This document shows, piece by piece, positions 1-5,737 of a stretch of DNA of 8,260 nt. Source of the DNA: Chloroflexi bacterium RBG_13_53_26 (lineage in GTDB: Bacteria; Chloroflexota; Dehalococcoidia; UBA2247; RBG-13-53-26). The DNA lies in the NCBI GenBank assembly GCA_001795035.1, contig MGMW01000115.1:1-8260 (forward strand). The letters are read 5' to 3'. The position numbers and the translations under genes are program-made. Every line of letters begins with the position of its first letter. Within the stretch, counting starts at the first letter, position 1. A model generated the notes under the pieces. It was not told where the DNA came from, ran no database searches, and worked only from the letters and a program-made list of their open reading frames with translations.

Positions 1-2
1 TG

Positions 3-1784
3 GCTATCAATATGGCGGTCATGGGCGATGTCACTACCTATGCCATTGAGATGTCCAATGCGAAGTGTGTGGTCTACTGGGGGGCTGATCCTTCAGAATC
101 GAGCCAGCGAAACTGGGCCGGGATTCTGAAGAAGAAACGAAAGGGTGATGTTAAGGTGATCGTGGTTGATCCCCGGCAGACGAAAACTGCCGACATCGCT
201 GACATCTGGCTGCGCCTGCGGCCGGGCACTGACACTGCCCTGGCTTTGGCCTGGCTGAATGTCATTATCAATGAGGAACTGTACGATAAGGAATTTGTGG
301 CTCGATGGACAGTCGGTTTTGACAAGCTGAAGGCCCGTGTGCAGGAATATTCTCCGCAGCGGGTGGCTGACATCACCGGCGTTCCGTCGGAGAAGATTGT
401 GGAGTCAGCCAGGATGTATGCCACCAATGGGCCTGCCTGCATGCCCTATGGTGTAGCCATTGATCAACTGGGACTGAATGGCACCCGCACGGAGCAGTGC
501 AAGATCATCATGCGTGCCATAACCGGCAACCTCGGTGTCTTTGGCGGTCACCTGATCACTCGTCCTGGAGAGCCTGTCAACGGCGGCAATTTTGTTACCG
601 AAGCGGAAATGTCCATGATGCACCTCCTATCAATGGAGCAGCGGAGAAAGCAGATGGGCTTCGATCTCTGCCGCCTTGTTTCGTTGAATGGCTGGAGTCT
701 CATGGCCCCGCACCTGGAACGGGTCTATGGTGTCCCGGCCCCGGTTACTGTTCAAATACAGGCGCATACCACCCTTCTCTGGCGTTCCATCCTCAGCGGC
801 AAACCCTATCCCGTAAAAGCGCTGATTGCCTGGGGGTCAAATCCGCTGGCCTGGGCAGGCAACACCAGGCTTGTCTTTGAGGCGCTGAAGAGCGACAACT
901 TGGAACTTCATGTGGTGCAGGAGCTTTTCATGACGCCATCTGCCCAGTTGGCGGATTACGTTCTGCCGGCGGCCAGTTGGATGGAAAGAGATCTCTGCAC
1001 CAATATGATGGACTTCGGCAGCCTGCTGCTTGGTGGCGAGAAGGCCATATCACCGCTTGGTGAGCGGCGGGACATCTACCAGTTCTTTCGCGGGCTGGCT
1101 CTTGCTGTGGGACAGGAGGAATACTGGCCCTGGAAGACTACAGAAGAGGTGAGCAACTACAGGCTCAAGTCCACGGGCCTGACCTTCAGAGATGTGGTGA
1201 ACCGGTCCGCTGTGTTTCCCGATACTTTTGAACTTCAGCCGTGGAAGAATACTGGTTTTCCCACGCCATCGGGCAAGATTGAGCTTTGCTCCAGCATTCT
1301 GGAAAAGCTGGGCTACGATCCCCTGCCCTACTATGAAGAGCCTCCGGAGAGTCCTCTTCGATTGCCGCAAGTTGCCAAAGAGTATCCGCTTATTCTGAAT
1401 ACCGGCGGCAATTTCATGCCCATGTTCCATTCGGAATTCATGCAGAAAGACATCGGTTCTCGGGAGAAACACCCGGACCCGCTAATGGATATCCATCCCG
1501 ATACCGCTCGCCAAATGGGGATAGCCGAGGGAGACTGGGCCTATATTGAGACCCGCCGTGGTAGGATCAAGCAGAGGGCACATTACAACTCTGGCATGCT
1601 GCCGAACGTGGTCAACTGCCAGGCGAGCTGGTGGTTTCCCGAGAAAGCGCCCTATGAGCCCGACTTCAGCGGCGTCTTCGAATCAAACGCCAATGTGCTC
1701 ACGCTGGATGAACCTGAATGGTGTGATGAGCTATCCGGTGGCTGGTGCAATCGCGCCCTGCTGTGCAAGGTTTCTAAGGCCTAG
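3..1784 (+). CDS. Molybdopterin oxidoreductase, DMSO reductase superfamily (5'-truncated)
   Basis: This is the C-terminal 593 residues of a large molybdopterin-guanine-dinucleotide enzyme. The frame is open to the left edge, so the Met codon at 12 is internal and the true start lies outside. Counting from that Met, visible family features are a WGADP loop (23-27), the VVDPR strand that ends a dinucleotide-binding fold (51-55), AWGSNPLAWAG (273-283), DYVLPAASWMERD (315-327) where cofactor-contacting loops lie, and a C-terminal beta-barrel domain starting near LILNTGGNFMP (460-470) with HPDTARQMGIAEGDW (495-509). The missing part should hold the N-terminal [4Fe-4S] domain and the residue that binds Mo or W, so the substrate class cannot be decided. 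The C-terminal half resembles the group containing formate dehydrogenase, thiosulfate reductase and acetylene hydratase-like enzymes. Its stop overlaps that of the convergent dodecin gene. The family call is secure; the reaction is unknown. Confidence 0.93.
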   Translation, partial: AINMAVMGDVTTYAIEMSNAKCVVYWGADPSESSQRNWAGILKKKRKGDVKVIVVDPRQTKTADIADIWLRLRPGTDTALALAWLNVIINEELYDKEFVARWTVGFDKLKARVQEYSPQRVADITGVPSEKIVESARMYATNGPACMPYGVAIDQLGLNGTRTEQCKIIMRAITGNLGVFGGHLITRPGEPVNGGNFVTEAEMSMMHLLSMEQRRKQMGFDLCRLVSLNGWSLMAPHLERVYGVPAPVTVQIQAHTTLLWRSILSGKPYPVKALIAWGSNPLAWAGNTRLVFEALKSDNLELHVVQELFMTPSAQLADYVLPAASWMERDLCTNMMDFGSLLLGGEKAISPLGERRDIYQFFRGLALAVGQEEYWPWKTTEEVSNYRLKSTGLTFRDVVNRSAVFPDTFELQPWKNTGFPTPSGKIELCSSILEKLGYDPLPYYEEPPESPLRLPQVAKEYPLILNTGGNFMPMFHSEFMQKDIGSREKHPDPLMDIHPDTARQMGIAEGDWAYIETRRGRIKQRAHYNSGMLPNVVNCQASWWFPEKAPYEPDFSGVFESNANVLTLDEPEWCDELSGGWCNRALLCKVSKA

Positions 1785-1996
1785 CTTTCCTTCTCGTACT
1801 TGAAGGAGACCTTGACCTTTGTCCGATAGGCGCGGACCTTTCCTTTCTCGAGTTGCATATCCATCTCCACAACCTCGGCAATGCGGAGGTCGCGCAACGA
1901 CTTAGCAGCCGTCTCCACAGCGCTGGCAGCCGCCTTCTCCCAGGAATCAGGGCTGGTCCCGATGAGGGTGATTACCTTATACACACTATCCGCCAT
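1781..1996 (-). CDS. Dodecin family protein lacking the flavin-stacking Trp
   Basis: A 71-residue protein matching dodecins along its whole length: strand VYKVITLIGTS (5-15), one helix SWEKAAASAVETAAKSL (18-34), then two strands, EVVEMDM (41-47) and VRAYRTKVKVSFKYE (54-68). Dodecins are small cytoplasmic proteins that assemble as hollow dodecamers and in several organisms bind flavin pairs. In flavin-binding members a Trp follows the helix (the LDWFEV segment); here the matching segment is LRIAEV, so the stacking Trp is replaced by Ile39 (or Arg38, depending on alignment), and the only Trp (W19) lies at the helix start. This RIAEV type is common among bacterial dodecins and may not bind flavin in the classical way. 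The ATG at 1996 has a strong AGGAGGG ribosome site 6-7 bases upstream and a good promoter at 2069-2098. The last codons meet the convergent oxidoreductase gene. Confidence 0.93.
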   Translation of the reverse strand: MADSVYKVITLIGTSPDSWEKAAASAVETAAKSLRDLRIAEVVEMDMQLEKGKVRAYRTKVKVSFKYEKES

Positions 1997-2068
1997 GTTG
2001 TCCCTCCTTTGCTTTTATCCGATTGCTTCTGTATTGTTAATTATTACCATAATCAGCACTGTGTCTGT

Positions 2069-2098
2069 ATCTTAGATGACATGGTCACAATGTGTCAA
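2069..2098 (-). promoter_or_regulatory. Sigma-70-type promoter of the dodecin gene
   Basis: Read on the minus strand, a perfect -35 box TTGACA (2098-2093) is followed after 18 bases by TAAGAT (2074-2069), which matches four of six positions of the -10 consensus. Transcription would start near 2062 and give a leader of about 65 bases before the dodecin ATG. Predicted from sequence only. Confidence 0.55.
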
Positions 2099-2128
2099 GG
2101 CATGATCAGTCTGGGTGGCGGTTATATG

Positions 2129-2160
2129 AGCGGCACCTGCTGTTGGGTGGCAGGTCCGCT
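2129..2160. repeat. Imperfect hairpin between the DUF5679 gene and the dodecin promoter
   Basis: The arms AGCGG-c-ACCTGC (2129-2140) and GCAGGTCCGCT (2150-2160) pair over 11 bases with one bulged C around a 9-base loop. On the minus strand it lies downstream of the DUF5679 gene and just upstream of the dodecin promoter, so it could slow or end read-through. No T-run follows on either strand, so it is not a standard intrinsic terminator. Confidence 0.4.
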
Positions 2161-2240
2161 AGTTTAGCGCTCCTCTGGCACAGAGAACGCGCATGGCTAA
2201 TCCAAAGTCTCTAATTTGAAAATAACGCTGACGCTCAACT

Positions 2241-2331
2241 GGGCTAGTACGAAGATGCAGCAGCGAAGCACTCTCATTCCCTAGCCCTAGCTGCAGAGAC
2301 TGCTTCGCTGCCCCTTCGGCTCGCATTGACG
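2241..2331. repeat. Palindromic element resembling a dispersed REP/MITE-like repeat
   Basis: Two arms, 2260-2275 and 2296-2311, are complementary over 16 bases except for one C-C mismatch; the outer 11 bases, GCAGCGAAGCA and TGCTTCGCTGC, match perfectly. The 20-base loop contains CTAGCCCTAG. The right flank (2312-2331), read on the minus strand together with the arm, has the pattern CGTCAATGCGAG...GCGAAGCAGTCTC. This resembles the GTCATTGCGAG...CGAAGCAATCTC repeats scattered between genes in many bacterial genomes. The left flank no longer matches, so the copy looks decayed. Loop bases 2281-2287 (CTAGCCC) can also pair with GGGCTAG at 2241-2247. No protein is encoded and no T-run follows, so it is not a simple terminator. 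The family assignment comes from memory and was not searched. Confidence 0.55.
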
Positions 2332-2432
2332 AACAACATCAATTACTCTGCAGGAGAACCGGCCCTCGCAGACTATGGAAGCAGGGAAATAGTTCTCCAG
2401 CGAGTGTCTGGGACGAAGTATGCGAGAAGTCC

Positions 2433-2576
2433 CTATGCCTTCCCGATTCTGAATACCTTCGTCTTGCAGACTGGGCAGGTGCCACTCACGGCAGGTCTCT
2501 TGTTCTTAAGAACGACTGCCTTTGGATTCTGGATCTCTCTCTTCTTCTTGCACTTCACACAGTACGCTTGGGGCAT
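2433..2576 (-). CDS. DUF5679-type 47-residue zinc-ribbon protein
   Basis: A 47-codon gene. The product has two CxxC pairs, YCVKC (Cys6, Cys9) and TCPVC (Cys34, Cys37), joined by a basic linker containing VVLKNKRPAVSG (21-32), and it ends KVFRIGKA. This spacing and the LKN.RPA..GTCPVC.TK.FRIG pattern fit what I recall of Pfam DUF5679, a one-domain family of unknown function whose four Cys should bind one zinc ion. Lys and Arg are abundant, which would suit contact with nucleic acid or ribosomes, but that is inference. The ATG at 2576 has a very strong GGAGGAGG ribosome site, and a near-consensus promoter lies at 2647-2676. It is probably transcribed alone. The start, stop, ribosome site and cysteine pattern all agree, so the gene is very likely real. 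Confidence 0.9.
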   Translation of the reverse strand: MPQAYCVKCKKKREIQNPKAVVLKNKRPAVSGTCPVCKTKVFRIGKA

Positions 2577-2603
2577 TCTTGTACCTCCTCCTTTTATTTA
2601 CTT

Positions 2604-2639
2604 GTGTCCTGCTAGCATTTTCGTGCTTGCTAGGTACAC
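2604..2639 (-). promoter_or_regulatory. Hairpin in the leader of the DUF5679 mRNA
   Basis: On the minus strand the predicted leader starts with GTGT and CTAGCA (2639-2628) and then carries TGCTAG and ACAC (2617-2604). They can form a two-part stem with a 10-base loop. It sits at the very 5' end of the predicted transcript, about 30 bases before the ribosome site. It could protect the mRNA end or regulate translation; the sequence alone does not show which. Confidence 0.35.
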
Positions 2640-2646
2640 TGTGCGA

Positions 2647-2676
2647 ATGATATGCACATGATACGTGAATTGTCAA
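2647..2676 (-). promoter_or_regulatory. Sigma-70-type promoter of the DUF5679 gene
   Basis: Read on the minus strand, TTGACA (2676-2671) is a perfect -35 box and TATCAT (2652-2647) matches five of six -10 positions, with an 18-base spacer. The start of transcription would be near 2640, giving a leader of about 64 bases. This is the best promoter match in the window. Confidence 0.62.
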
Positions 2677-2713
2677 GAGGGGTGACGCTGAATTTCACCA
2701 TATTGTTCAAATT

Positions 2714-2842
2714 CGTTATATTTTTGTGTGCTTTGCGGACGAAGATGCCGAGTCGCCAGGCTATCTTGAGATGCTCTGGCCAACCGAGAGACCTGGCCCC
2801 ACTGCAATGAAGCCAACCTTTTTTGATGTACCTATTTCCTGC
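2714..2842 (+). pseudogene. Probable remnant of an IS1595-type transposase N-terminus
   Basis: Translated from 2732 the plus strand reads FADEDAESPGYLEMLWPTERP. After a shift of frame, from about 2785, it reads TWPHCNEANLF and then hits a stop. Together these look like the start of ISXO2/IS1595-family transposases, which have an acidic FxxEEA motif, a YLExLRWP motif and a CPxCG zinc knuckle. The Arg of LRWP is missing, the first Cys of the knuckle reads as Trp, and the reading frame is broken. The rest of the transposase is absent: the neighbouring sequence is an intact flavin reductase gene on the other strand. No terminal inverted repeats were seen. The match is short and made by eye, so this is a tentative call. 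Confidence 0.35.
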
Positions 2843-2867
2843 TGACGTCACTGTGATGGCGAGATAT

Positions 2868-3437
2868 TCAGGCCAGTTCCTTGCCGATACTGAATGCCTT
2901 GGCTACGGGTTCTCCTAAAGCCTGGTATCGTGCGGCAGGGCTGGTAACATATGTGAGGGGTTTGATTTTGGTGACATCTGGTTTCCCCGCAGTGAGGCAG
3001 TCCTCTGAGACATGCGTCTCCTCAATTCTGCCGATGACCAGGGAATGGCTTCCCAGATCCATAATGTGGACTACCCTGCATTCCAGATTGACTGGGCATT
3101 GCTCAATGAGAGGGGCATTGCCCAATTTCCCGTAGAATACCTTGAAATGGCAGATCTCTGCTTTGCTAGCTTTGGAGCCGGACACAATACCGCAGTAGTC
3201 CACTTCCTTCGTCTGATCAACGGAGGGTATGTTGGCTGAGAAGGTCATGTTTTGACGGATGCCCTTGAGAGTGTATCGCTGGTGGCGGATGGCTACGGAG
3301 AGCATCGGTGGCTCACCGCAGGCAATGCCGCCCCAGCCGACGGCCATGAAGTTCGGCTTACCATCGACATTGGCTCCCACCAGCATGGCGGGCATGGGGT
3401 AAACCAGCGTTTGAGGACCCATTTGTATCTTTCCCAT
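2868..3437 (-). CDS. Flavin reductase-domain (flavoredoxin-like) protein
   Basis: A 189-residue, single-domain protein of the FMN-binding split-barrel (flavin reductase-like) family, at the usual length. Family signs are the N-terminal YPMPAMLVGANVDGKPNFMAV (13-33), where FMN is bound, GWGGIACGEPPMLSVAI (34-50), FSANIPS (66-72), DYCGIVSGSKASK (80-92) and the C-terminal YQALGEPVAKAFSIGK (171-186). Cys82 sits at a position often conserved in this subgroup. Such proteins carry FMN and either reduce free flavin with NAD(P)H or pass electrons between redox partners; the partner is not known here. The ATG at 3437 has a good GGGAGGA ribosome site. It lies 145 bases downstream of the aldehyde oxidoreductase gene on the same strand with no clear promoter between them, so the two are probably co-transcribed and this protein may exchange electrons with that enzyme. 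Confidence 0.9.
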   Translation of the reverse strand: MGKIQMGPQTLVYPMPAMLVGANVDGKPNFMAVGWGGIACGEPPMLSVAIRHQRYTLKGIRQNMTFSANIPSVDQTKEVDYCGIVSGSKASKAEICHFKVFYGKLGNAPLIEQCPVNLECRVVHIMDLGSHSLVIGRIEETHVSEDCLTAGKPDVTKIKPLTYVTSPAARYQALGEPVAKAFSIGKELA

Positions 3438-3582
3438 AAGCTATCCTCCCTTCGATGGTGTGATGGTTCTTGGCAACCACGTTGATCTGCAACGTTCAAC
3501 ACGCTATCCAGTATGGAGCAAATTGGCCAGTTCTCTCTCAACGGCCTCTCTCATTGAAAATGCCGGTCCCTTTTGACTGAAC

Positions 3583-5511
3583 CTAGTCTTTGAGAAGCCC
3601 CTCCTGCGCCAGTTCTTGAGCCACATCATCTAAATCCAATTCCTTCAATCTGTCCCTGGTCTGCAGACCTGTGGCTGTGTCCCATTGCCTGATCCGGTAA
3701 TACTCCTCTCTTGTACTTTCGAATTCCGCCTTGTCAACAACGGAACCCCTTCGGGATATCGGTTGGCTATCCTTGCCGGGTACCAGGCAATCTGGGTTGA
3801 TTGGGTCTCCCTTGAGGGGCGTGGTAAACCAGACATCCGGAATCTTATCATCCTCTTTGCCCCGGTGGCCTTCCTGAATCAAGATGGCCCGCTGTAGGTT
3901 GAAGGTCCTCTCGCCTATTCTGTAGAGCCCTTCTTCGTCTATGTCGCTACCGGTGACAGCGGATAGTATCTGGCTCTCCAGCGAGGGGTCTCCCACATGG
4001 TGATCGGAGTTGGCGATGTCGAGAACAGGCCACAGAAAGCTGCATAGAACAAGGCATTCCTTGGCGTACTCGCGGTCCTGAATCATCTTGGCTGCCAGGG
4101 CCTTCCCTTCGTGGGTGGAGAAATCGGCGGCAGCCTCGCTTCCCCAGAAGCGCTGTGCTATTTGACGCACTGTGTCTGTGGAGACGTGGATTCCCGGAGT
4201 CCCCTTGAGCCATGCCAACCATCGAGTAACCACAACACTTATTTCTCGCAGTTGCACTTGGGGTGGTCTTGGCTCCATGGCATGGAGCATCTCGGTAGTG
4301 ACGTAGAGTCTGGGGTCGGTTATGTTGGGCATCCCCGCTTTTGAGAGAAACCTGATGATCTGTTCCTTGGCCTTTCCTCCTACATGATCCGCAGCTTCGA
4401 GCAATCCCCTGGCTATGATATCCCCGAAGCCTTCTCTCAGAGAGATATTCCTTGCCAGCGCATCTATGAACTCCAGGCTGCCCAGCTTGGATGTGGGAAT
4501 GCCTGTGTCTTCATCGGTCAGTATGCCTGCTTTGAGACATCTGTAGAGCCAGAGCACTATCATGGAAACGGTCATAGTATCCAGCCCGTATTCGTCACAC
4601 AGCTTTGCAGCATGAAAGGGTATGTCCAGCCCCGGCCCATAATAGCCTTCAGCCATCGGCCGGTAGAAGGTGGCTGGCTGGCACATGAACTTCCCCTTTT
4701 GACCGTTGGCAGCCTGGTAGTTCCTTCTCAGACAATTGCCCAGGCAGCCATAGCATGGCGCTTTCTCTGTCTGGGGTCCTGTGATGCGGAACTCCATGGT
4801 TCCCACCACGGACATCAACTCCGTGCCAAAGCTGCTGAAGCGACTGGTCAGTTCCCTCAGCCTCTCAGGCTGGGCCACTGCCATCTTCTTGTTAGTCATG
4901 CCTCTCACTGCCACGGCCTTGAGATTCTTTGACCCCATGACGGCTCCCACACCAGCCGAGCCGACAGCGTCATTATCGGCTACGATGGTGGCGAAGGTGA
5001 CCATATTCTCGCCGGCAGGACCAATGGCTACCACGCTAGTTGATTCCCCCAATTCAGCCTTGAGAGCTTCCCTCGTCTTTATGGCACCCTTGCCCCGAAT
5101 GGCGGAGGCGTCCTCGAATTGGACAGTGTCATCATGAATGAAGAGATAGATCGGCCGGTCCGCCTTGCCCTGAATGAATAGGGCATCATAGCCGGCGGAT
5201 TTCAGTGCTATGCCCCAGTTGCCACCCAGATTGGCAGAGCTGAAGTGCTCGGGTGATGTGGCAGGGGATTTGGCACAGACTACCCATCGCGAACCGCCTA
5301 TTACAGGGATTCCAGCCAGGGGACCGGTGGCGAAGATGAGGGCATTGTCGGGGTTGAAGCAGGAAACTTTCGGCGGCACGTGGTCCCAGTAGAGCTTGGC
5401 AGCTATACCCCTGCCGCCTAGAAACCTGTCGGCATAGTCCATGGTGGACAGCTTGGAGATACTCCTGGAACTTAAGTCCACCTTCAAGATGTTGCCGGCA
5501 TATCCGAACAT
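3583..5511 (-). CDS. Aldehyde:ferredoxin oxidoreductase (tungsten or molybdenum bis-pterin enzyme)
   Basis: A 642-residue full-length member of the AOR family, cytoplasmic, which oxidises aldehydes to carboxylic acids and reduces ferredoxin, or runs in reverse. The N-terminal domain starts FGYAGNILKVDLS and has GGRG (32-35) and SSANLGGNWG (91-100), typical of pterin binding. The [4Fe-4S] ligands are visible as CYGCLGNC (Cys253, Cys256, Cys260) and Cys490 in ECLVLC. The first DxxGLD pterin motif is intact (DEYGLD, 306-311). The second reads ECLVLC where the archaeal enzyme has DxxGLC, so Asp is replaced by Glu. I chose the ATG at 5511 because family members begin M.GYAG; a GTG at 5517 is also possible, and neither has a strong ribosome site. 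The neighbours (flavin reductase downstream, alcohol dehydrogenase and CoA-transferases divergent) suit aldehyde metabolism. A BamB-like role in aromatic ring reduction is less likely but not excluded. Confidence 0.93.
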   Translation of the reverse strand: MFGYAGNILKVDLSSRSISKLSTMDYADRFLGGRGIAAKLYWDHVPPKVSCFNPDNALIFATGPLAGIPVIGGSRWVVCAKSPATSPEHFSSANLGGNWGIALKSAGYDALFIQGKADRPIYLFIHDDTVQFEDASAIRGKGAIKTREALKAELGESTSVVAIGPAGENMVTFATIVADNDAVGSAGVGAVMGSKNLKAVAVRGMTNKKMAVAQPERLRELTSRFSSFGTELMSVVGTMEFRITGPQTEKAPCYGCLGNCLRRNYQAANGQKGKFMCQPATFYRPMAEGYYGPGLDIPFHAAKLCDEYGLDTMTVSMIVLWLYRCLKAGILTDEDTGIPTSKLGSLEFIDALARNISLREGFGDIIARGLLEAADHVGGKAKEQIIRFLSKAGMPNITDPRLYVTTEMLHAMEPRPPQVQLREISVVVTRWLAWLKGTPGIHVSTDTVRQIAQRFWGSEAAADFSTHEGKALAAKMIQDREYAKECLVLCSFLWPVLDIANSDHHVGDPSLESQILSAVTGSDIDEEGLYRIGERTFNLQRAILIQEGHRGKEDDKIPDVWFTTPLKGDPINPDCLVPGKDSQPISRRGSVVDKAEFESTREEYYRIRQWDTATGLQTRDRLKELDLDDVAQELAQEGLLKD

Positions 5512-5682
5512 GTGCACTGGCTCTTGCTCGCTTCCTTTTCTCTCCGGAGTAACCTTTTTGATCCCTAAGCTTCGAGACTTTGTTCTGACCGGTTATTCAT
5601 GTTATTTTACCACTAGTGACCCAAGGTGGGTGTGTGCCAGAATCCGCGATATGATCATCTCAGGCAACTGAGTCCATCTGGC

Positions 5683-5713
5683 TTGACAGCAAATCATAAA
5701 CCTGACATAGACT
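5683..5713 (+). promoter_or_regulatory. Possible promoter of the alcohol dehydrogenase operon
   Basis: A perfect -35 box TTGACA lies at 5683-5688 in the divergent gap between the aldehyde oxidoreductase and alcohol dehydrogenase genes. The -10 region is weak: CATAGA (5706-5711, spacer 17) or TAGACT (5708-5713, spacer 19). A weak -10 after a strong -35 may mean an activator is needed. The rest of the 226-base gap shows only a GTTATT repeat with a 9-base period (about 5592-5606) and no clear promoter for the minus-strand gene. Confidence 0.35.
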
Positions 5714-5737
5714 AACCGTTGAGAGGAAGGTGCAATT

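Noticed and set aside
1853..2167. Plus-strand frame of 104 residues across the dodecin gene
   Set aside because: It is antisense to a clear dodecin and its promoter, with no family resemblance and no ribosome site.
2326..2661. 111-residue plus-strand frame with a hydrophobic middle part
   Set aside because: It starts at TTG without a ribosome site and is the antisense of the DUF5679 gene and its promoter; its hydrophobic stretch is explained by the Lys/Glu-rich codons opposite.
2819..2824. Run of six T as a possible terminator on the plus strand
   Set aside because: No stable GC-rich stem lies directly before it, and no plus-strand gene ends nearby.
2843..2850. Perfect palindrome TGACGTCA just after the flavin reductase gene
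   Set aside because: Eight bases without repeats nearby or a T-run; likely chance, and no terminator could be built from it.
2630..2851. Minus-strand frame of 73 residues upstream of the DUF5679 gene
   Set aside because: It overlaps the promoter and leader of that gene and shows no recognisable motif; the opposite strand fits a transposase remnant better.
3504..3554. Sixteen-residue minus-strand ORF (MREAVERELANLLHTG) in the gap between the aldehyde oxidoreductase and flavin reductase genes
   Set aside because: Too short, with a poorly spaced ribosome site (AGGGA about 14 bases away) and no known family.
4384..4932. 182-residue plus-strand frame inside the aldehyde oxidoreductase gene
   Set aside because: It is a shadow of the opposite strand; all AOR motifs are in the minus frame.
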